Source: an uncultured Christensenellaceae bacterium | Lineage (GTDB): Bacteria; Bacillota; Clostridia; Christensenellales; Pumilibacteraceae | Length of the DNA stretch: 64,000 nt | Assembly (NCBI GenBank): GCA_910587595.1 | Contig: CAJULQ010000005.1 | Location: 73,041-137,040, forward strand | Direction of reading: 5' to 3' | Shown: positions 33,826 to 39,223 of the stretch, in pieces | How positions within the stretch are numbered: the first letter of the stretch is position 1 | How the letters are laid out: each line of letters begins with the position of its first letter | Notes under the pieces: model-generated | Seen by the model: the letters and a program-made list of their open reading frames with translations, nothing else | What the model was told of the DNA's origin: nothing | The model's database searches: none | Translations under genes and position numbers: made by a program

Positions 33826-34923
33826 ATGGAAAGTATGTTCGGGATCATTCTGAAAGTGCGCAACGAACGTTTGGGCGACACCGCCCAAACCGTTCTTTTG
33901 GGTAAGACCATGCTCGAGTGGGTAACGCTTGCTTTGGGCGAAGAAACCACGGCGGTGGCGGCGGACTACGACGCGAACGTGGAAGTGCCGGCGCAAGCCA
34001 AACACTATGCGGGCGCAAGCAAAAAATATACGGTGGTGCTCTTTTCGGACACGCCGCTCATCACCAAAAAGACGGTGATAGACGCGGTGGCGGTGGCGGA
34101 AAACGGCAACTTGAATGTGGTGAAAATGACGCGCGGGTATGTGTTCCGTACGTCGTTTTTACTGTCTTGCGAACGGCTATACACCGAGAACACCCACTAT
34201 TTTTCGGAAGAGGACTTTTTAACGGCCGACACGCCGCACAATCTGGCTTTGGTCACCGACGTGATGCGCAACCGCATATTGCGGTATCATGCCGACCGCG
34301 GCGTGCGGTTCGAAGACTTAGGCACCACGGTGGTGGAGGGCGACGTGGCCATTGCCGCGGGCGTAACGGTGGGGCCGCAGAATATCTTAAAAGGCAAAAC
34401 GGTGATAAAAGAGGGCGCGCGTTTACTGTACGCCAACGTGATCGAAGACGGCATCATCGGCGAGGGCGCGGAGATCAACTCCAGCCGTATCTACCACAGC
34501 TATATCGGCGAGCGCACCACGGTGGGGCCGTATGCTTATATCCGCCCCGACAGTATCATCGGCCCCGATTGCCGCATCGGCGATTTCGTGGAGATCAAAA
34601 AAAGCATTATCGGCGCCAAGTGCAAGGTTTCGCATCTGTCATATGTGGGCGATTGCGAGATGGGCGAGGCGTGCAACATAGGGTGCGGCGTGGTGTTTGT
34701 AAACTACGACGGCAAAAACAAATTCCGTTCCAAAGTGGGCAACCGCGTGTTTGTGGGCAGTAACAGCAACATCGTTGCGCCCGTGGTGCTCGAAGACGGC
34801 GCGTTTATCGCGGCGGGCAGCACGCTCACGCAAGACGTGCCCCAAGGCGCGTTGGCCATAGCGCGGGCGCGGCAAGTCAACAAGCCCGAATGGACGGGCA
34901 ACCGTTTCTGTCCCAAAGAATAA
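33826..34923 (+). CDS. glmU: GlmU-like protein with degenerate uridylyltransferase half
   Basis: A 365-residue protein; normal GlmU is about 455. The C-terminal left-handed beta helix is good: GEGAEINSSRIYHSYIGERTTVGPYAYIRP, then KVSHLSYVGDCEMGEACNIG, where the His is the catalytic base of glucosamine-1-phosphate acetylation. The N-terminal third lacks the LAAGxGTRM nucleotide loop (GIILKVRNERLGDTAQ instead) and is ~90 residues short, but keeps VLFSDTPLIT. The acetyltransferase step of UDP-GlcNAc synthesis is therefore plausible and the uridylyl step doubtful. glmU-prs order is conserved in Bacillus, which supports the call. The mRNA appears leaderless or nearly so. Confidence 0.8.
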   Translation: MESMFGIILKVRNERLGDTAQTVLLGKTMLEWVTLALGEETTAVAADYDANVEVPAQAKHYAGASKKYTVVLFSDTPLITKKTVIDAVAVAENGNLNVVKMTRGYVFRTSFLLSCERLYTENTHYFSEEDFLTADTPHNLALVTDVMRNRILRYHADRGVRFEDLGTTVVEGDVAIAAGVTVGPQNILKGKTVIKEGARLLYANVIEDGIIGEGAEINSSRIYHSYIGERTTVGPYAYIRPDSIIGPDCRIGDFVEIKKSIIGAKCKVSHLSYVGDCEMGEACNIGCGVVFVNYDGKNKFRSKVGNRVFVGSNSNIVAPVVLEDGAFIAAGSTLTQDVPQGALAIARARQVNKPEWTGNRFCPKE

Positions 34924-35012
34924 AAAACCGAAATACCAATGGTAAAACAATGTCGGATCGCATGCGGTTTTAACGGCAAGCGGGCGCATATAAAAAAGGA
35001 GTACATACAATC

Positions 35013-35975
35013 ATGATCGCACACGGAAACAAAATCAAGCTGTTCTCGGGCAACGGCAGCAGAAAACTTGCGCAAGCCATTGCCGATAAGCTCAAAATGC
35101 AGTTGGCCGACGCGGAAGTAGGCACGTTCAGCGACGGCGAATGCTCGGTGCATATCGGCGAAACGGTGCGCGGTTGCGATGTGTTCGTTATCCAGTCTAC
35201 GGCTTTTCCCGTGAACGACAACCTCATGGAATTGCTCGTGATGATCGACGCGTTGCGTCGTGCCAGCGCGGGACGTATCACGGCGGTGATCCCGTATTTC
35301 GGATACGCGCGGCAAGACCGTAAAGCGCGCGCGCGCGATCCCATCACGGCCAAGTTGGTGGCCGACCTTCTCACCAGCGCGGGCGCCGATCGCGTGCTCA
35401 CCATGGACTTGCACGCGCCCCAGATCCAAGGCTTTTTCGATATCCCCGTGGATCATCTGTTGGGCATTCCCGTGCTCACCAAAGCGCTGTTAAAACAAGA
35501 TTTTATGAAAGCGAAAGAAGAGATGATCGTGGTGTCGCCCGACGTGGGCAGCGTGGGCAGAGCGCGGCAAATGGCGCAAAAGCTCAACCTCAATCTTGCC
35601 ATTGTGGACAAGCGTAGACCCAAAGCCAATGTCATGGAAGTCATGAATATCGTGGGCGACGTGCGCGGCAAAAAATGCTTGTTGGTAGACGATATGATCG
35701 ACACCGCCGGCACGATCACGCAAGGCGCCAAAGCGCTTATCGAAGTGGGCGGCGCCACCGAAGTGTATGCTTGCTGTACGCATGCCGTGCTCTCCGGCCC
35801 CGCCATGGAACGTTTGGAAAATTCGGTGATCGAAGAACTGTTTGTGCTCGACACCATCGAGTTGCCGCCCGAAAAACGCATCGGCAAAATTAAAGAAGTT
35901 ACCGTGGCGTCGGTTTTTGCCGAAGCGATCGAATCCATTTACGCCGATCTGCCCGTCAGCCGTCTGTACGAATAA
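35013..35975 (+). CDS. prs: Ribose-phosphate pyrophosphokinase
   Basis: A 320-residue enzyme making PRPP from ribose-5-phosphate and ATP. Seen: the N-terminal LFSGNGSRKLAQ, the flexible loop PYFGYARQDRKARARDPITAK (about 90-110), the metal/ribose site MDLHAPQIQGFFDIPVDHL, KRRPKAN and the PRPP loop VDDMIDTAGTI. Full length. AAAAGGAG precedes the ATG. It lies 89 bp after the glmU-like gene in the same transcript. Confidence 0.97.
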   Translation: MIAHGNKIKLFSGNGSRKLAQAIADKLKMQLADAEVGTFSDGECSVHIGETVRGCDVFVIQSTAFPVNDNLMELLVMIDALRRASAGRITAVIPYFGYARQDRKARARDPITAKLVADLLTSAGADRVLTMDLHAPQIQGFFDIPVDHLLGIPVLTKALLKQDFMKAKEEMIVVSPDVGSVGRARQMAQKLNLNLAIVDKRRPKANVMEVMNIVGDVRGKKCLLVDDMIDTAGTITQGAKALIEVGGATEVYACCTHAVLSGPAMERLENSVIEELFVLDTIELPPEKRIGKIKEVTVASVFAEAIESIYADLPVSRLYE

Positions 35976-36040
35976 AAAACATAACAAAAAGGGAGAGCAT
36001 GCTTGCCCATAGGCAATCAAAGTAGCTGTAATGATAATGG

Positions 36041-36070
36041 AAAAAGACGTAAAATGTTTACGTCTTTTTT
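36041..36070 (+). terminator. Terminator of the glmU-like/prs operon
   Basis: AAAAAGACGTAAA paired with TTTACGTCTTTTT around a 3-nt loop. It can also serve the convergent HTH gene. Confidence 0.88.
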
Positions 36071-36084
36071 CTTTAAGTAACACT

Positions 36085-36288
36085 CTAATTATTGCCGAAC
36101 ATTTGATGCACTTCAATTTTTATCACTTTTGCGATCTTAAAAAGAGCAGTTATTCTATAGTTTTTATTATTCATTACTTTTTCTAATGTATGGGTACTTA
36201 TGCCACACAATTTGCAAAATTTTGTTTTTGTAATTTTGTTTGTTCTTAAATATTTTTCGACTACTTCTTTCTTGAATTCAATTTTCAT
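36085..36288 (-). CDS. Small XRE-like HTH regulator (HTH-1)
   Basis: A 67-residue single-domain DNA-binding protein. The helix-turn-helix spans TKTKFCKLCGISTHTLEKVMN (about 20-40), and the tail RITALFKIAKVIKIEVHQMF is the usual fourth/fifth helix pair. Base composition is much more AT-rich than the surroundings. It is divergently arranged with HTH-2 at 36387, across three copies of a TCCC-N5/6-GGGA palindrome. AGAGGG lies upstream of the ATG inside one of them, so autorepression is expected. Confidence 0.85.
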   Translation of the reverse strand: MKIEFKKEVVEKYLRTNKITKTKFCKLCGISTHTLEKVMNNKNYRITALFKIAKVIKIEVHQMFGNN

Positions 36289-36293
36289 AATAT

Positions 36294-36309
36294 GTCCCTC
36301 TTTGGGATA
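36294..36309. promoter_or_regulatory. Operator A (divergent HTH pair)
   Basis: TCCCTCTTTGGGA, same half-sites as operators B and C with a 1-bp shorter centre. It covers the predicted start region and ribosome site of HTH-1. Confidence 0.6.
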
Positions 36310-36339
36310 ATTATATCATCCCTAATTAGGGATTGTCAA
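36310..36339 (-). promoter_or_regulatory. Promoter of HTH-1
   Basis: Minus strand TTGACA (36334-36339), 18-bp spacer, TATAAT (36310-36315). The spacer is almost wholly filled by operator B. Confidence 0.85.
36318..36333. promoter_or_regulatory. Operator B (divergent HTH pair)
   Basis: ATCCCTAATTAGGGAT, a perfect 16-bp palindrome between the -35 and -10 of HTH-1. Confidence 0.8.
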
Positions 36340-36345
36340 GCATTT

Positions 36346-36361
36346 ATCCCTATATTGGGAT
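36346..36361. promoter_or_regulatory. Operator C (divergent HTH pair)
   Basis: ATCCCTATATTGGGAT, near-perfect palindrome of the same family, abutting the TATAAT (36361-36366) that should serve HTH-2. Confidence 0.75.
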
Positions 36362-36386
36362 ATAATATTTATGACAAGAGGATATT

Positions 36387-36590
36387 ATGGAAAAATTTTC
36401 GGAAAGATTAAAAGAGTTAAGGCAAGAAAAGGGACTGTCCATCCAGAAACTTGCTAAAGAAGTGAAAATAAGCTCGTCGTCACTTTGTCGCTGGGAAAAT
36501 TGCCAAGCGGATGTAAAAGGTTCGCAACTCGTTATACTTGCCGGATATTTCGGTGTTACTATCGATTATTTAATGGGTTTGGAAGAGTAA
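36387..36590 (+). CDS. Small XRE-family HTH regulator (HTH-2)
   Basis: A 67-residue Cro/C1-type protein: FSERLKELRQEKGLSIQKLAKEVKISSSSLCRWENC (helices 1-3, about 4-39) and the conserved end LAGYFGVTIDYLMGLEE. Such proteins act as dimeric repressors of phage or integrative-element genes. AGAGGA precedes the ATG. It is divergent from HTH-1 and shares the operator region. No integrase or other element gene accompanies it here. Confidence 0.88.
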   Translation: MEKFSERLKELRQEKGLSIQKLAKEVKISSSSLCRWENCQADVKGSQLVILAGYFGVTIDYLMGLEE

Positions 36591-36646
36591 GAATTTGTGT
36601 TTTTGGCATGGGAAAAGGGGACGGCGAATGCATGGCGCCGTGTTTG

Positions 36647-36862
36647 TCAATGGAAATCGAATAGATCGTTGGGCGTGATATCCAAACGCTTGCACAAAAA
36701 TTCCATCTTATCGTAATCCAATTGTACTTTTCCCGTTTTGTATTCGCTGTAGTCGGATTGGTGCTTGTGCATTTCTTGGGCGATCTTCTCTTGTGTGATA
36801 CCTTTGGCCTTGCGAGCGGCGGCCAGATTTTTTCCTATGCGTTGCGCTAATGTCGGTTCCAT
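36647..36862 (-). CDS. Small XRE-family HTH regulator (HTH-3), probably leaderless
   Basis: A 71-residue Cro/C1-type protein: LAQRIGKNLAAARKAKGITQEKIAQEM (about 5-31) with recognition helix near QSDYSEYKTGK and the end LCKRLDITPNDLFDF. A TATAAT (36869-36874) lies 6 nt before the ATG on the minus strand, so the mRNA probably has no leader, as for lambda cI. Two palindromes upstream should be its own operators. Confidence 0.85.
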   Translation of the reverse strand: MEPTLAQRIGKNLAAARKAKGITQEKIAQEMHKHQSDYSEYKTGKVQLDYDKMEFLCKRLDITPNDLFDFH

Positions 36863-36864
36863 AC

Positions 36865-36895
36865 GCTAATTATAGGAGAAACACCTATAATTAGC
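36865..36895. promoter_or_regulatory. Operator 1 of HTH-3, overlapping its -10
   Basis: 12-bp perfect inverted repeat GCTAATTATAGG (36865-36876) / CCTATAATTAGC (36884-36895). The TATAAT of HTH-3 is inside the left arm. Confidence 0.75.
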
Positions 36896-36899
36896 TTGA

Positions 36900-36921
36900 T
36901 TTATAGGATTTTTCCTATAAA
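36900..36921. promoter_or_regulatory. Operator 2 of HTH-3
   Basis: TTTATAGG (36900-36907) / CCTATAAA (36914-36921). It shares the TATAGG-N6/7-CCTATA core with operator 1. Confidence 0.72.
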
Positions 36922-36977
36922 ATTAAACTACAAGTGGTTGTCGGCGCAAAGCAACGCGCGGTAAAGGTAAATATGCA

Positions 36978-37016
36978 AAAAAGCGATCCGTACCCAAAGC
37001 ATACGGATCGCTTTTT
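36978..37016. terminator. Bidirectional terminator of spoIIID
   Basis: 15-bp perfect stem AAAAAGCGATCCGTA / TACGGATCGCTTTTT around a 9-nt loop, with A- and T-runs outside. Confidence 0.9.
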
Positions 37017-37021
37017 GCCGT

Positions 37022-37282
37022 TTATTTTTTTTCTCTGCTGTGGGCGTATTTCTCTTTGGTGGCGTTGCCGCCGCGCAAGTGTCGTTCGCTCAGGTTTTTG
37101 TCGAGGATCTCTTTGACCCGTTCGTACAGCTGTGCATCCACGTCGCGCAGTCGCTCGGTAACGTCTTTGTGCACGGTACTTTTGCTCACACCGAATTTTT
37201 CGCCGGCGCCGCGCACGGTGTCGCCCGTTGCCGCGATGTGTTCGGCAAGCGTCCGCGCGCGCGTTTGAATATAAGTTTTCAT
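37022..37282 (-). CDS. spoIIID: Stage III sporulation regulator SpoIIID
   Basis: An 86-residue mother-cell transcription factor that switches genes on and off between sigma-E and sigma-K stages. The family core is present: RARTLAEHIAATGDTVRGAGEKFGVSKSTVHKDVTERL (about 8-45), containing the HTH, then a basic tail (LSERHLRGGNATKEKY). Length is right (Bacillus 93). AGAGGT precedes the ATG. A good sigma-E-type promoter is upstream, the same control as in Bacillus. With yyaC it indicates a sporulating lineage. Confidence 0.95.
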   Translation of the reverse strand: MKTYIQTRARTLAEHIAATGDTVRGAGEKFGVSKSTVHKDVTERLRDVDAQLYERVKEILDKNLSERHLRGGNATKEKYAHSREKK

Positions 37283-37311
37283 TGCGCTACCTCTTTTAAC
37301 GTCGTACTAAA

Positions 37312-37340
37312 AAGATATGCGCAAATTCGACACGATATGA
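37312..37340 (-). promoter_or_regulatory. Sigma-E-type promoter of spoIIID
   Basis: Minus strand TCATATC (37334-37340; consensus KMATATT, 6 of 7), 14-bp spacer, CATATCTT (37312-37319; consensus CATAYAHT, 7 of 8). Spacing is as expected for mother-cell sigma E. Confidence 0.65.
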
Positions 37341-37419
37341 CAAAAAACGTGGCCAAAGAATACGATACGGCATACTGCGAGAAATACGGAAAATTATGTA
37401 TATTTTTTCCGCAATTCGC
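37341..37419. other. Intergenic stretch upstream of spoIIID and the SPFH operon
   Basis: AT-rich; I see no gene or further site here. Confidence 0.6.
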
Positions 37420-37447
37420 TTGACGAAAGTCGGGGGGGGGTTATAAT
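37420..37447 (+). promoter_or_regulatory. SPFH-operon promoter with a G9 tract in the spacer
   Basis: TTGACG (37420-37425), 16-bp spacer containing nine consecutive G (37432-37440), TATAAT (37442-37447). Confidence 0.82.
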
Positions 37448-37499
37448 GTTAGCGTACTTAAAATTACATTCGCCTTGTGCGAATAAGGGGCGAATACCA

Positions 37500-37541
37500 A
37501 TGAAAACAAAACGATCGAGCCGAACGCGTATCTTGCCGTAA
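37500..37541 (+). CDS. Possible leader peptide of the SPFH operon
   Basis: A 13-codon frame (MKTKRSSRTRILP), with AGGGGCG about 9 nt before its ATG. It overlaps the 5' arm of a terminator-like hairpin. Conservation is unknown. Confidence 0.35.
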   Translation: MKTKRSSRTRILP

Positions 37542-37562
37542 AACGAGGTGGGCGTTTTTTTG
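37526..37562 (+). terminator. Attenuator-like hairpin before the SPFH gene
   Basis: Stem AACGCGTATCT with AGGTGGGCGTT (a few mismatches/G-U) followed by T7. It lies only about 20 nt before the SPFH start, so it would regulate that operon rather than end another. Confidence 0.55.
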
Positions 37563-37580
37563 TATAAGGAGGTCGAGCGC

Positions 37581-38792
37581 ATGGCGCAAAAAGAAAAAAA
37601 CATTATTCGCTTTGCGGGCGAGGACAACAACGTGTTGGTGCACAAAGAGGAGATCACCGATTTTACCGCCCAAACACTGCTTGTGGTGGATGCGTCGCAA
37701 CAAGCCGTGCTGTATAAAGACGGCGCGGCGGAAGAACCGTATGCGGCGGGCAAATACACGTTGCCCACCGACAACCCGAGCAAATTCAAAGCGTTTTTCG
37801 CCAAGCTTTTCCGCCGTCCGCAAAGAGAGGGCGCGCCGCTTACGTGCGACGTCTACTTTGTAAACACGGTAAACGATATTTCGGTGGGGTGGGGCACGCC
37901 CGCGCGCATTCCCGTGAAAGATCCCGTATATAACGAGTTGGTGGACGTGGGCGCCAACGGCACCGTAAAAGTGAAGATTTGCGATCCGTTGCGGTTTGTG
38001 CTTACCGTGAACGGAAAAATGGGCGGCTACACGCTCGATAGGCTGGCCGCCACCGTGCGCGCGGAAGTGATTACCGCCATCAAAACGCATATAGCGGCCA
38101 TGATCATTTCCAACCGCGTGAGCTTGTTGGAGATACACACCGAGCTTACGGCGCTGAGCGAGGCGGCCGAAAAAAAGTGCAACGAACGTTTGGCCGATTT
38201 CGGGCTGGCGGCCGTACATTTGCTGATAGAGGATATTTCGATAGACGAGCCGTCTAAGCAGCGGTTGCTTTCGCGCATAGATAAGATGAATGCCCGCTCC
38301 GACGCGGTGCTCGATTCGCAAGCGCAAACCGACGCCGACTATTTCCGTACGGTGCGCATGGCGGACGCAAAGGCCAAGGAACGCGAATTGCAAGGCTATT
38401 CCTATCAAGACGAGCAATATTGGGCCACCCAACGGGAAATGGCCAAGCACGCCGCGCCGCCGCCCGTTCCTCCGATAGGATACGCTGCGCCGTACGGTAC
38501 GCCCTACGGTGTGCCGCCGTACGGAGCAATGCCGCCCGTTGCGTCGCCTGCGCCGCCGTCCGTCACCTTTTGCGCACAGTGCGGACGTCCGCTTTCTTCC
38601 GTGGCGTCCTTTTGCACGGCGTGCGGCGCGCCCGTGCCGTTTGTAACGCACGGCATCGAGCATAGGCAAGCGCACGCCTACGCCGCGCCTTTACACAACG
38701 GCAAGTGTCCCCGTTGCGGGTATCCGCTTTTGCCGCGCAACGACGTGTGCCCCGATTGCGGGTTGGATTTGCGCCAAGACGGAAAAAAGTGA
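37581..38792 (+). CDS. SPFH-domain protein with C-terminal zinc ribbons
   Basis: A 403-residue YdjI-like protein. Residues about 30-240 form an SPFH/band-7-type domain (LLVVDASQQAVLYKDG, VYFVNTVNDISVGWGTP, LIEDISIDEPSKQRLLSRIDK). A Pro/Ala/Tyr-rich linker follows (about 290-335). Then come two zinc ribbons: CAQCGRPL...FCTACGAP and CPRCGYPL...CPDCGLDL. In Bacillus YdjI localises phage-shock-type protein complexes to the membrane. AAGGAGG sits 8 nt before ATG 37581. First gene of a three-gene operon. Confidence 0.85.
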   Translation: MAQKEKNIIRFAGEDNNVLVHKEEITDFTAQTLLVVDASQQAVLYKDGAAEEPYAAGKYTLPTDNPSKFKAFFAKLFRRPQREGAPLTCDVYFVNTVNDISVGWGTPARIPVKDPVYNELVDVGANGTVKVKICDPLRFVLTVNGKMGGYTLDRLAATVRAEVITAIKTHIAAMIISNRVSLLEIHTELTALSEAAEKKCNERLADFGLAAVHLLIEDISIDEPSKQRLLSRIDKMNARSDAVLDSQAQTDADYFRTVRMADAKAKERELQGYSYQDEQYWATQREMAKHAAPPPVPPIGYAAPYGTPYGVPPYGAMPPVASPAPPSVTFCAQCGRPLSSVASFCTACGAPVPFVTHGIEHRQAHAYAAPLHNGKCPRCGYPLLPRNDVCPDCGLDLRQDGKK

Positions 38793-38808
38793 GCGCGCGG
38801 GTACATCC

Positions 38809-39183
38809 ATGAAACAAGTGCGCGAAGTGCGGGTAAAAGATCTGGTGCGCTACTTTTGGTTGCCGTTGATCGCGTTGGCGGTTATCTGGGCGGCGTTCGG
38901 CGCGGTAACGGCGCAACGATTGTTGCCTTGTCCCGTGTGGGCAACGCTTGTCGGCGCGATTGTTTTGTCTTATCTGCCGTTGCGACTGTTAGCGATGGGC
39001 TGTGTGTTTATGTATAAAGCGTATGCGCCGCTTTCCGTGCGCGCGCAGTGTCGATTCGAGCCTACGTGTTCTACCTATATGTTGCTGTCTATCAAAAAGT
39101 ACGGCCTTATTGCGGGCATTTACAAAGGCGTGCGGCGCATATGCCGTTGCAAACCGCCCAACGGCGGCCAAGATTGGCCGTGA
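38809..39183 (+). CDS. Second YidD-type protein with membrane-spanning N-terminus
   Basis: A 124-residue protein. The C-terminal ~65 residues carry the YidD signature: AYAPLSVRAQCRFEPTCSTYMLLSIKKYG followed by GVRRICRCKPPNGGQDWP. The N-terminal ~60 residues hold two hydrophobic helices (YFWLPLIALAVIWAAFGAV and ATLVGAIVLSYLPLRLLAMG) in place of the short amphipathic helix of canonical YidD (43616). YidD helps YidC-dependent membrane insertion. It is 16 bp after the SPFH gene, so it is cotranscribed. Confidence 0.85.
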   Translation: MKQVREVRVKDLVRYFWLPLIALAVIWAAFGAVTAQRLLPCPVWATLVGAIVLSYLPLRLLAMGCVFMYKAYAPLSVRAQCRFEPTCSTYMLLSIKKYGLIAGIYKGVRRICRCKPPNGGQDWP

Positions 39184-39223
39184 AAATACAAATAGAAAAA
39201 AACGAAAAGGAGAAAGGAAGAAT

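Noticed and set aside
36085..36862. Toxin-antitoxin system in the HTH island
   Set aside because: All three small proteins are HTH regulators; there is no toxin-like partner in the island.
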